Below, piece by piece: positions 45,288-57,271 of a stretch of 64,000 bases of DNA (positions are counted from its first letter, which is position 1; the number at the start of each line of letters is the position of its first letter). The translations under genes and the position numbers were made by a program. This DNA comes from Echinometra lucunter (lineage: Eukaryota; Echinodermata; Echinoidea; Camarodonta; Echinometridae), in assembly GCA_029962745.1 (NCBI GenBank), contig CM057166.1, positions 509,714 to 573,713 on the forward strand, written 5' to 3'. The notes beneath the pieces were generated by a model, which ran no database searches, was not told the DNA's origin, and saw nothing but the letters and a program-made list of their open reading frames with translations.

Positions 45288-45299
45288 TTAAAGGGTGCA

Positions 45300-45962
45300 G
45301 ATTGAAATAAATTCTGGCTTCTGTATGTATTGAGCGTTTGAGCCATGTGTTCAAATTGTTCAAATTTGGGCTCTGGACCCAAATTGTAGGACCCATGTGT
45401 CCCGGGCACTTGTTAGTGTCGAGCCCTGCACATTGTCTATTGAGGGCCAGAAGGGTTCTAACTGTATAAAGTTATGTAAAGCAGTGTCTTTCTTGCTCTG
45501 AGCTGAAGACTGCTGTGCTGTAGGACCAAGATCAGTATGACACTACTGTGTGTGCTATACCAGTTACCTGCAATTACACTTTATATATGTTTCTGTGATT
45601 GTGTTGGATGCGTGCAGATAGCAACGTACCCACAATACCAACATCTGGATAATACATTCCTGATTGAAACCGGGGAGGTGAAACCTTGTTATCAGTGGGG
45701 TGTTGTGTCTGATATATTACTTTCTTTTTGTTATCCATATTGATCATTATGTTCTCAGTAGTTTCAATTTTAAAAACCCTTTTTTGTTTGGGGGGATGGC
45801 AAGTGTGGCATAAAAGGGTAATATGAGATATGTTATGAGACAGCTGTGCGATTAGCTGAATCTTTTGATACGACTACAAAAGATGTTTTGCGATAAGAGA
45901 TTGATATTTTTTATAACAATAGCTGCCTATAGATACGCACTTGGTTCGGTACAATGGGTAGG

Positions 45963-45998
<36 letters not shown>

Positions 45999-47990
45999 AA
46001 GAGAGACAGTGTCATTACCATTATGTTCACATTTGTTTGTGTGAATGGCAAACTTATGTTTAGTCTTTGAATTCAAACACTTTGATATGTTACATCCAGT
46101 GAAGTGCCTTTATTTTCATATGTTCAAAAAGTATACATTTATTAGATGAATATTAATCATTGTACAGTATGAAATAAAGTGATAAATAGTTATTTCTGAA
46201 GAAGTTAGTCTAAAGCTTTGGAGTCAGGCATCTTGTTTTGCTTGATGGTAATCATAGGGTCTACTTTTAGGACTAATACCATCATGAGTAGTCTGCTGGT
46301 GTTGAGTATGGGGAGCTCTGGTTGTGAATCACTCTTTCAATATTTGCCGCTGTATTTTTTTTTCTTGCCACTTAAAAATTCATAGATGACGCTTTGTTAC
46401 TTTGTCCGATGATTATAAAGAAATTGACTGTTTGGAATGAGACAAAGGGAAATGAAGAAATGTCCAAAGTTAATCATTTTCTTCCAATCTCGCTGTTGTA
46501 TTGTTACTGTCTGCATAGGGTATAGGGTATTTGTTTCATGGGTGTATTGTTTCATAAGCATATTTGATTACTAGCGAAGCTTAATGTGATATTCTTCTAG
46601 CTTAATATGATATTCTTTCTTCTACCTGAGAGACTGAGGCAGCTTTTATTTAGCTTGGGATGGAAAAGATGTGTGGTAAAAATTAAGATTAATAGGGGAG
46701 GGGATATAAACATTGAATTTAGTGGGATCTGGCTTTAATCTGTTGCCATGACGATGGGATTATTCATCATCTATCTCACACAGAGGGCTTATATCTACTA
46801 TACCGGTCGTAGTACTATATAGATGCAGCAGATTATAGAGGATGAATTAAGATGAAAAAGGTTTTTGTCCAGAGATGGGGCTGCCCACCATCCTAATGGA
46901 AGATGGAGAGAATGAATTGGATGGAGATTGAAATCTGAGGGGTATCTCAAATGGTTGCCATGGTAATAGCATCATCTATCATAGAGATGCAATAATTGGC
47001 ATGAAGCTTGAGGTCACTCAGAGGCTCTCGAAGGCAGACCGCCTGGACACAAAAGAATCTCAGGAGTCCCGTCTTCACTTCTGCACTGATAACTGATCAC
47101 TATCTTGTCGGATAATGCTCTGCAAATTTGTAGTCTTCTATCGACTCTCCGCTGAGTGAGTGTACACCCTCTTTTTGAAAAAAGGTTGCAAATTTTGGAG
47201 AGCATTTTTGTATGAATTTGGTTGGGTTTTAAATTTGTGAGATGTAACCTAGCTTACATTCTATTTGCAAACCGTGCTTGGGACTTACTGGTAAATGAGG
47301 CTGGTTGGACATTTGTGACAAGTTTGTGAATATTTTGCAACCCATTGCATATGAAATGGATCTTTACAATCAAGTCAGCACTTTGCTTTGCAGCTGATAA
47401 ATCCCATGTCGCCATGCAGTTAGAATTTTTTTTATTCATATTGTTTGATTTTTATTTTTTAAAATATATTGAATGATTTTATTGTAGGTTATTATATTAT
47501 TCTCTACTATGTTTTTGTGCATCATTGGTGCTGTTGTCCTAGCCTATACATCATTGCAAGGATAATGACATGGCCTTATAGTCGCAGCAATAGTAGAAAC
47601 ACAGCTCTATGGTATAAATTTGTAATGATTTTTGTATTGTTATTTGATGTTTCCTTTTTAAAAATGTGTAGCCTAGAAATAGCTGGGTGAACCTGCTGTA
47701 GATACAGGCTACTGTAGACTTGACCATAGATGCATTCCTGTCTTCTTCTCTTTGTATGTCCTTACCTCACCATCATTAAGTACCACCATAGAGGAGATTG
47801 ATAACCACAAAATATGGGCTCCAAACCACACAATCAGGAACTATGTCAATCGAAATTCAATTTCAGTAACGATGAGGAAATAGATAGCAAATATTACTCT
47901 GTCTTAACTAAAAAATTGTAAGGAATCGATTTCTGTATTTTCCAGGATGTATAACATTGTACTAGGAATCAGTCCAAATTGGTGCAACTT
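45300..47990. other. Unassigned sequence with a GA repeat
   Basis: GA microsatellite at 45,966-45,998. A minus-strand open frame at 47,014-47,205 has mixed composition but no known family. No matched repeats. Confidence 0.5.
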
Positions 47991-47997
47991 TATTTAA

Positions 47998-48405
47998 CCC
48001 ATTCGTGACAGAGGTCCACATTTTGTGGTTTGACCCAATAACTTTTGATGCAGAGCCCTAAAAATTATACCAAATACATGAGCAGAAAGAGCAAAACATT
48101 CTACACAAACTGTGCCCATTTTGGTTGCGTCAATATTTGTTGTTTGATGCTGAAAATTTTTTAAAGGAAAATAAACATTAAAATCCTTAAATTGGCAATG
48201 TGATAGAAAGTTTAAAATCACCGTTTTCCCCTGCAAATTGGCAACTTTTTGACTTCTCATCATAATTTCTGTCAATTTATATTCATTTCAGATACATGAC
48301 GTTTTATAAGAAAAATGTAGCAATAAAATAAAAATGTTGGTGTTGCCAATTTGAAGAATAAAAGCTGATCAAATTAGGCTTTAAATAATTCCTGTCATGA
48401 ATGGG
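47998..48405 (-). mobile_element. TTAA-flanked MITE family P, copy 3 (inverted)
   Basis: 408 bp between TTAA at 47,994-47,997 and 48,406-48,409. Minus-strand orientation relative to copies 1 and 2, with close similarity along the full length. Confidence 0.85.
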
Positions 48406-48920
48406 TTAAGCAAAGCGAGCTGCTTATGTCCTGCATCATGAAGAAAGATTAATACCGTTTCATCCAGGGTCTTCTAGCCATTGCTTGGAAGATTGTTGTT
48501 TTCAATTACTATATAAAGCTGAAATTTTCATGGTAGTTTAATTTTCACCAATTTTGCAATTATGTCCTCCCTAAAATTTTCACGCAATAAATGCCTGTAT
48601 TAAAGTGTAAGAATTTAATTCAAAACCTGAAAATAGTAACTCGCCAATATATGTCAAAATTGTCCCAAATTGCTAAAATATATGTATGCTACAATTTTGG
48701 CTTATACAGTAATTGCATTGACCGCTATGTGTAATTATTCATAATAATGTGTCATTTCACTAAGCTCTGTGTTACAGGACTCTTTTTAATGAAAATCAGG
48801 AGAATTGAACAGTAATCAGATTACCATGGCAACAGTGCCTTTACCTATATCAGTTGAAGTATGAACAGTCCCCTCTTTACCTTATGTATCTTACTGGGTG
48901 GGGAATAGTACCATTATCAC

Positions 48921-50107
48921 TAGTGCTGTAACATCACGGTTATTTTCAATTCCGTTTAACGGGGAGTCAAAACCGAACGGTTTTCGGATAAACGAAAACA
49001 TCACACCATTGCCAAAGTTGCCGCCTATTGAAAGTAGTGCTGTCAGCCGGTCTGGGATCGGGATTAAATCCCGGCAGCCTCAGGCCCCGAGACGGTTCCA
49101 GTATCAATCGATTGAGATCGTATCCCGGCAGAAAAAATAGATAAACAACTTATTTATTTCGGTTGTAAACTTTAGTAATTGTACTTACAAAATACCGTGC
49201 GAGAGAGCTCAAGTATAGATCTATTTGGCTTTCACTGTGATTGTAATGCGCAATAATTCGCTGCGCCATATTTGTGTTCGTTTTCTACACATAGCTGAAG
49301 ACACCAGCGAACGTACATGGTGTAACGGTCAACGAACGTTTTTCTAGTGCTGTGGGAACGGCACTACGAAATTGTTGCTTATTTCAGTTTTCAGTGAAAA
49401 GTTGCAAAGATGAAATCCCATAGACTAGTACAGCATTTTCTCTCGCGGAGCTATTCTTTTATACATGCTGAAGGTATCGATCATTTTTAATTCTCAATTT
49501 AAAGAGTATGTACTTTTGCTGCACATCGAAAGTACATGTACCGATAGGACATATCAATGATTAATGAGGCGATCTCTATGGGCGATTCCCGATCTTCAAA
49601 TTGGCTTCGAAAGCTCTGCTCATGGTACTTTTTGCGGAATGCGCACATATTTTTGTGTTGGAGGGCGATCGCGAGCCAGTAAACAAGTGCGCGTTACGTT
49701 AGTTACATCTGAGTGTATCGCTTGTGCAGGGGCATTGAGAGGCGCGCATACGTGTTTGAAATACAGTACGGAGGTGCTGCATCACCCCCGCGCGCACCAC
49801 GACGTACGAGTGACGTGAGGGACCAATCTTTCGGTGAGCTTATCAATGGTTAGCTGACGCAGTTTAAGAACTTTGCGTTAAGAAAGATCACGAGTAGAGA
49901 CAAAGCGGACACAGCATCGTAAGTCTTGGAGTTGATTTATGATGACAATTAAGTCAGAAAATCTTGAAATATTACAAGTAGCTACACAAACAATGTGTAA
50001 TCCCTGGCTGACAGTAAATCTCCGTTTATCCGAAACCGTCGAATTGAAAACGGTTAGTGGCATGGGCGGTCGTTTACCGGACGGATAAACGTTTGACTAC
50101 AGCACTA
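48921..50107. mobile_element. hAT-like non-autonomous element, 1,187 bp
   Basis: The ends are TAGTGCTGTA and the complement of TACAGCACTA. Outside both lies the perfect 8-bp duplication ATTATCAC (48,913-48,920 and 50,108-50,115), the target length of hAT elements. Longer subterminal pairing includes CGGATAAACG and CGTTTATCCG. The TAGTGCTGT end motif recurs inside at 49,035 and 49,345. The interior is CpG-rich compared with the flanks. The 80- and 84-codon open frames inside show no hAT transposase features. Confidence 0.9.
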
Positions 50108-50115
50108 ATTATCAC

Positions 50116-51060
50116 CCACCGTCATATAATACTCCCATATTTTTCTCGAAACCAGCCCAATCCCTTTGTTTAGGTTGACTCAAAATTGTCCTCATGATTT
50201 CATAAATCCTAGCTTTTTTGTTTTGTCTCACTTTTGTCTACCCCTGCAGTGGGTGCGTGACAGAGAGCCATTGACACTGAAAAACAGATATTAATAGCCA
50301 AGAATGCAGAGCTTTGATCTTTCTGCATAGCGCATATTCCACCATGGCTAGCAGGGTAACACATTTGAGTCATTCATCGACAACGAGGCCCTGGCTAGAA
50401 GTAAGGAGAGAGAAATCTTGCAATTATAAACAACTTACAAGAAAGGAGGGAAGCCTATACTAGTAATCTAAGTAATGGGTCACTACCGTGTTAACCTATC
50501 GATCACACCTAAATATCGATTGACCGAGAGACGTGTCTTATCATCTGGTTTTACGTGTAAGCATCCTTCCAAAACATTGGATCTTATATAAGAAGTATAT
50601 TCTCGTCTTATCTCTTCAGGTAGCTTGATTGTTCATATTTCTTAAAACATGATAAGTGATATCGATGGTTTAGCACGTGCACTCCAAAAGTCTGTTGCTA
50701 TTCTAGGGTGTGATTTTGTAAGCTGATGATATGCCTGTAGTCATCCATTGGGAGCAAGCCTGAGTTGGAGAGCTGTTGTGTATTTTCTTGAAGATCAATT
50801 ATCTAACACATGCTACCTCATGGAGATGTGTAATGGGATTATTATTTGAGATCTCGTGCAAGCAGGGGATTTCTATCTGGAAAAAAGGGAAGGAAATTTT
50901 AGGAGATAATAGGAGTTCTTAGTGCTGCGAGCTGATACTTTTGATTCTGCATCATTTCTCAGATGCTAAATGGTAGTTGTCTGCATGAGTTTATCTCATT
51001 TATTTCTATTTGTGTTTGTATTTATATTACTTACATCCTGCTGCCTATTTGATTAAAGGT
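50116..51060. other. Unassigned sequence
   Basis: No gene or repeat recognised. Confidence 0.5.
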
Positions 51061-51600
51061 TAGCTTTCCTTCTCTATCTGTAAGTCCTATATCTTTCCTT
51101 ATCTTTCATGCTGCCTTAACTTTCTTTTCCCTCAAACTGTTTCTGTATCCTAAATTTCTCTGTCTGTTCATGCCTGTTTCCTCTTCACTTTTTTCTTAGA
51201 TACTTCCTTTCTCTCCCTCTCCTCTTCTCTCCTTCTTTCCTTCCTTTCCATATCTTCCATATTCTATTATTCTATATTTTGTGTGTCACTGCTTCTATAT
51301 CCGCTGTCTCCATCTTTATTCTCCATGATACCCTCTCTCATCTACTTTATTTCCCTTTCTCTTTTGAAATTTTATCCTTGTCTGTCTCTCTCTCTCTGTC
51401 TCTTTCTTTTCCTCTTCCATCTTTTCCTCTGTCTATCTGTCTTTCTCTCTTATCCTCTCTCTGTTTCTCCACAATTTCCCCTCTGTGTTCTCTTCCATTT
51501 GTTCTTTCTTTAAATACTACATGTAACCCTTCCTATGACTTATCCTACCTTTCACCATTACCTCCACCAGGTCCATGCCTCCACCCCTGCCACTAGTCAT
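51061..51600. repeat. Long polypyrimidine-rich tract
   Basis: About 540 bp strongly biased to C and T, with CT microsatellite blocks near 51,385-51,460. It could be an eroded CT repeat. Serine/leucine-rich frames across it are compositional artefacts. Confidence 0.8.
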
Positions 51601-51604
51601 CCTG

Positions 51605-52833
51605 CAGTAATCAATTGATTGAGATGCAATCCAGTCATCTCTTTTAGGAATTCCCTCATTTCATCCCAAATGAGTTGAGTCCTCAATGATTCACTCATCA
51701 TTGCATGGCTAGTTAGTGGACAAATGTAACATTCTTTTTTTGTACTGTTAGTGAAAGATGCTCCTGAGTATTCCTATCCTGGTGTGAATTATTGTGAAAT
51801 AAAGTCACACAGCACAAAACTTGCTTTGATATATGTTCAGGTAACAATTACTTTGGGCTTTATTTCATTTTGTCAAAGATTTAGTGTTAAGGTTATACAG
51901 TTGCAAGTAGGTTTAGGTTTGGTTAAAAATTTTCGGTTAAGGTTTGGTGTAGTGTTTGATCCTTGGTCTAAAATCAGAATTCTGCTAGTGTGTAGAAATT
52001 ACTGCTGAGCTACAGTATACTGTTAGCAGAGCATGTATCATACAACTCACCACAAACCATTGTCTCATTTTTAGTTTTAATCTATATTTAGGATTCCCAG
52101 ATTAAGGCATGGGTTTTCTATGCCCCACTATCTTGATACTTACATTTACATTTATATTGCGATATAGCTTGACTTGCTTTGATGGACAAGGCATATGATT
52201 ATGAAGGTCTATACCAAGCAGAAATATGACCACAGCAAATATACTGACCTACCTCCACATGATTTCTCATAACATTCTTTTCATGTATCAGGCATATGCA
52301 TCCTGACATGTGTCTGCTTTCAAAGAACCTTCGGAATTGTTGTCCGAAGCCTCGTCTATTTTATTAACTTCAAACTGCAGAACCTAGCCTGAACCAGACT
52401 TTTGTAATAATCTCCTCACTGTCAACATGTGAAAATAAAGCTATGAAATAAGATTAATATCAAACCTTTGATGTCCATATTCACTTTCTTTTAATTTGTA
52501 TCAAAGATTTTTTTCTTTCATTATGTGGTGAAGTAGAACTTTATATATTTTATTTCTTGCAAGAAATGTATTACCTGGAATTATAGCTGTCATATGATCA
52601 AAATATAGCCTTCAAAATCAAGGAATGCTATTGCTTTGGGATTATATTGATTTCCAAGATATTTATAAAGTAATTATTGGATGCCTTTCCTAATGCACAC
52701 TGCACTGAGCCCTCGTTCTCTCAAATGCGGTACTATTTCTGTCCCCTCCCCCAATCTCTCTCTTCTCTCTTGATTTCTCTGTTTTCTTTCTTCCCTCTCT
52801 CTCTCCTCTCTTTCTCTTTGGGCTCTTCCCTTC

Positions 52834-52867
<34 letters not shown>

Positions 52868-53765
52868 TTCCCTCCCTCATTATTAGTTTTCCCAGAAATA
52901 TGTATTTTCTCACGCTGGCACATTCATCAGGAATAACTGTTCGGTGCTTGTACTTGGTTTAGTTAATATTGTGTTTAGATTTTCATGATTATTTATTGGT
53001 ATTTTCCATCTGTTGAAGCAATTTTAAAGATTACAATTTTCTCACAAGATTTCGAAGTCTGGGAAGTTTCATCTGCAATGTCTGATGTCTTTGTCTCCAA
53101 ATATCAATTGCATATGAAGATGTTTTGTTCATAAAGTTGCAAATCATATTTGTTTTTGCTTCCTTGTAGAAATTTTGTTATTAAAGGGAATAAGAAGCAA
53201 TGGAAGAAAAAAGAAAATGCTTAAAATACATGGATAAGTTAATTGGGCTGATTGGTAAAAGTAGTATACAACACATTACAAATAACCAGGAATAGATATA
53301 GATGGAAAGCCTTGATTGCTAATGTCTAGAACAGACAGGGCACCTAGCAAGCAAGCAATTTGTAAAAAAAGTTGTAAAATTAGTGATCTATATTGATGTT
53401 ACTTGACACATGCTTGTGGAGGTAAATATTTTTCATTAATCCTTCAATAATTGCAGATAGTACAAGTTCATTTGAAGGTGTCGTGCCTTTGAAGCACATT
53501 TTGAAATACAAAGCTGCCTTTTTCCTGTAGATTTTTTTCCCATAGTTATAACCTTAATGACGATTCCATTGCACCAGGGACAAATTGCTTTATTCAATAG
53601 GTTGTCATGCGTTTCCACCCATTTTCCAATTTTTCTTTGTGCATTTCTTTTTGCAATGTTTTCTCTGATGTGAATGGACCTTGAGAGTTTGAAGGATGAC
53701 TGGATAATGAAGCCTGCATGCTGAGTGTCTTACTGCTTCTAGTGCACTTTGCTTGACCCATGAGT
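51605..53765. other. Unassigned sequence with a second CT tract
   Basis: CT-rich microsatellite with a C run at about 52,738-52,875. The rest is AT-rich without matched repeats. Confidence 0.5.
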
Positions 53766-53766
53766 A

Positions 53767-54125
53767 TGCCTAATCACTGTTGACGCAATTAATATTAATC
53801 TGTAGTCTCTTATCTTAGCCGCTGTAAATGACTTTTATGGATTAATTTAGTGCACTCAAACACAGTCGAGACAGTTAATATTAATTGACAGTCTTTTCTC
53901 TCAGCCCCAGTAACTGACTTTTGTGGATTAATTCAATGGGCTTTGATAATTGATGCTGGGATGATTGATATTTATTGGTAGTCTCATTCCTGAGACCCAC
54001 TAGAATTTAACGAATTGATTCATAGGGCTTTATTACTGTTGACACAATAACATTGACAGTAATCTGTAGTCTCTCCTCTCAGCCACATTAACTGACATTT
54101 CCGCCTGGGTCAATGCACCCTGTTC
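53767..54125 (+). repeat. Four-unit minisatellite, 86-bp period
   Basis: Units start at about 53,779, 53,865, 53,952 and 54,038 (spacings 86, 87, 86). Shared segments include GTTGACRCAAT, TAATCTGTAGTCTCT and CTCAGCC...TAACTGACTTT. A fifth diverged unit (GCCTAATCACTTTTGATACA) begins near 54,270 after a gap. Confidence 0.75.
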
Positions 54126-54990
54126 ATTGCAACGTTCATTGTTTTAACACTCCTTGCCATATGATAATGTTTACATGTTTGTAATGAAATGACACTTGTA
54201 GTTCAATAGGTGAAGCACTGTCCAAGTCATAAATATAAAAAAATGTATATATGTATATATTGGCCAGTGCCTAATCACTTTTGATACATTAAATGGATTC
54301 ATTAATGGATGGATTGTCTTTCTCCCCAGACCCATTTGCTGACTTTGCTGAGTATATTAGCACAAATAGGAGGGGTGTTTTCATTTTAACTACATCACAG
54401 ATTACGTTTGATCTGGTATAGCAACTATATAGATTAATAACTTTTTATTTTATTTTAGTCAAATTTACTGATCCTTTTACTTTGCTCCTTTTACTAATGC
54501 TAACAAAATATCAGAGTGGGCCTTCTCCTTAATTGATGTAAAAATGTAAAGTTAGCATAATTCTGCAAAGGGATTTCAAAACATGGAGTTGTGTAGGAGA
54601 GTGCACTTGTAAAGCAAATACTGAATGTTGCAATCCACTCTCATATGCTTGTATTTTGAATATATAGCTCATGTGTTGAAGCTGGGTGGTTTTGGGAGAG
54701 CTAGTCAAATTAAGTGTGACACTGTAGCATACAATGTATGGTAACATAGTGAAACCCCCCTGGCTGAGCACTATTTACTTTGAAATGAATACTCTGCATG
54801 TCTTGAAAACAGACTATTGATAGTCTGCAGGCACAGACTCTATTCTGACACCTTAACCAAAGTCCATATTGACTTGAGCATAGCCTAATTTCTATACATT
54901 CCAGATGAGCCAGTGGCTACAATACATGGATGTATGGAAGGCTAGTGTAAAGATAGGAATAGACCCTACAGCGACTGGAGAGCTTATACA

Positions 54991-55145
54991 TACCCTTGTG
55001 AAAAGAAGTACGTCAAATTACCATAGTACCCATGGTAATTTGACGACATTACCATCAAATCATTTGATGGTACTTGCATGGTACTTTCATCGATAGTAAT
55101 ATCGTCAAAATACCATGGGTACCTTGGTACTTTTTCTGCAGGGTA
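54991..55145. mobile_element. 155-bp foldback MITE
   Basis: TACCCTTGTGAAAAGAAGTA pairs with the complement of GTACTTTTTCTGCAGGGTA, and the inner arms around TACCATAGTACCCATGGTA and ACCATGGGTACCTTGGTAC continue the fold, rich in self-complementary TACCATGGTA motifs. No coding capacity. Confidence 0.75.
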
Positions 55146-55558
55146 GTGCTTGCAAATTCGTAGCAATACATAAGATATCTTTGAAAAACTCCTGAAAAGG
55201 TTGGAAATCTGAGAAAAAAAGGAGCACTTGTTGTTTAAAAAAAATAGTGCAGGAAAATTTGATTTTTTTTCAAAAATGAATTCATAAAACATCTTGGATG
55301 AATGTAAGAGTTTATGTTTGCATACTGCAATCTAGACTAGAGAATCACATGTGGCAGCCATGGGTTGTACTCCTCAGACCAGATGGAGCGTTTCTCAAAG
55401 ATACAACACTCTCTGGGTTTCTTCAAACTCCGCAGAGCTGTATATTGACACAACGCTGCAAGCTGTTCGTTCGTTGCCCTCTAACTTCTCCTGAATCATG
55501 TTATGAAGTTGATTCTCCCTTGCTCTTCATCGTTCATGGACATCGAAGCAGAAAACTT

Positions 55559-55910
55559 GAGCATCTGGAATGTTGATTCATGTGACATATTGTGGAGTTT
55601 CTAATCTTCTTGTGAAATGTCTGTGGAAATATCAAATATTGATTTAGGAATTTATTTTGTGGAATCAAATAACCTGACAACTTTGATTTGGTAAAGTGCG
55701 ATTCTACATTATGATTTCCTTCATTTCTTGAGTAATTCGAGTGTCTGGAATATTGATTTATTTGATGTATTGTGGAGTTTCTTGGCTACATGTGAAATGT
55801 ATTTAGCTTTTGCTCTCTATGGAACTTTGGACATATGAAATATTAAAATAGGAATCATTTGTTTTGTTACCAGTGGAATAGCTTGGAAGGCATTATAGTA
55901 GACCAAGATT
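55559..55910 (+). repeat. Direct duplication, about 180-bp period
   Basis: TCTGGAATGTTGATTCATGT and TCTGGAATATTGATTTATTT, both followed by TATTGTGGAGTTTCT and TGTGAAATGT, begin about 180 bp apart (55,565 and 55,745). Two diverged units. Confidence 0.65.
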
Positions 55911-55914
55911 CAAA

Positions 55915-57222
55915 ATCAGGAACTTCTGTAGAAATGTAAGCATCATTTAAAGACTTGGATGCTGTTTTTTGTAGACTTTTAGAATATTCATCACTCTCTT
56001 ACACTTTATTGGAATTTGGAAAACTCTGCACACGATCGAGAGTGCAATATTTGTTGTTGAAAAAAGTTGATTTCTAAAATATTCAAATCTTAATTATGAG
56101 ATGAATTAATGATATTAGCAAGGTACTAAATCATTCAAGTGTCGCATGTTTGATCTAATTAGTGCTTCTGTCTATGGACATAAGAGTTAACAAACGTAAA
56201 GATCAGCATTGAAAAATGAGTTTTGAAAAACTGTTTGAACCAGGACGAGCTTTTAATCTGTCATCTGCTGATTTCTGGATTACAAGTTAGCCATCTTGAC
56301 ATTCAAACTGTTTTTTTTTTCATTACTAAACCCTATTTTGAGTTTTCCAGTGATCATTGAGCTTCCTAGAGCTAAATAGCTTCCAGTTCTTCTGTTTCTT
56401 CTGTGTGCTCCCAGCTTTAAGAATTTCTCCTGAAAAAAAACTTTCAACTTCCACTTTTCATTCATGGTGTTTGTTTTATGTGATAGCATTATGGTAATAG
56501 GTAATAGGATGGTGATTGTGGTTTTTGTGTGATGTAGGCTTGCAGAATTACAGCCACATCTTAAGCTGAGGTATTTTTATGTGCTTTGCTGTGAAGAAAA
56601 TTTTTTATAGGACACTTGTTAGAAATGCTTTCAATTTTTCAAAGGTATTTTTCAACTTCTTCTGTAAAAAAGGAAGATGTTTTGAAACTTATTGGACAAC
56701 TGCAAGTAAGTGCTTATCTATCAATGCAACAGATAAAACTTTTGTTTTCTTAGTGTATGTTGGAAATTAATTTTCGAAGAAAATAACCAGATTGCCCCCC
56801 AATTTATAGTTTTTCAAAGATTATTAATTTTTTGACAAAGATTCTTTTTGTGTGGATTATCTTGCTAGTTTAGTTTTGAGAACTTGAGATGGAATTTTGA
56901 ATCCTACATGTAGCCCATGGAAAAGTGAAATCATGAATAGTGTATATACCTTTTTAAATATAAGTATCCAATATTTCTTCAAGAAGTTTCCAGATGTTGC
57001 CTGAAGAATTGTGAAGTATTTCTTGGGCACCCATGTATACCGGTATCTATCGTACACCTTGTCTCAGAAATGCAAATTTATGAACATTTATTCTTGCTGA
57101 GTGGGAGGGTAACAATAGAGAAAGATTTGAAGTGTATTTAGTTGGCAACTCAGAGGATTTACAAGGGATGGAGAAGGATACTGTAACCTTTACAAAGAAA
57201 AAATAAGAGTCTGCAGTGATTG

Positions 57223-57271
<49 letters not shown>

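Noticed and set aside
47014..47205. Minus-strand 63-codon frame of gene-like composition
   Set aside because: No domain, splice context or second line of support.
51279..51596. Ser/Leu-rich frames suggesting a membrane protein
   Set aside because: Caused by the CT-rich tract; similar frames occur over every GA/CT array in the window.
53779..54125. CRISPR-like regular repeats
   Set aside because: Units are contiguous, about 86 bp and diverged, with no repeat/spacer alternation and a eukaryotic context. It is a minisatellite.
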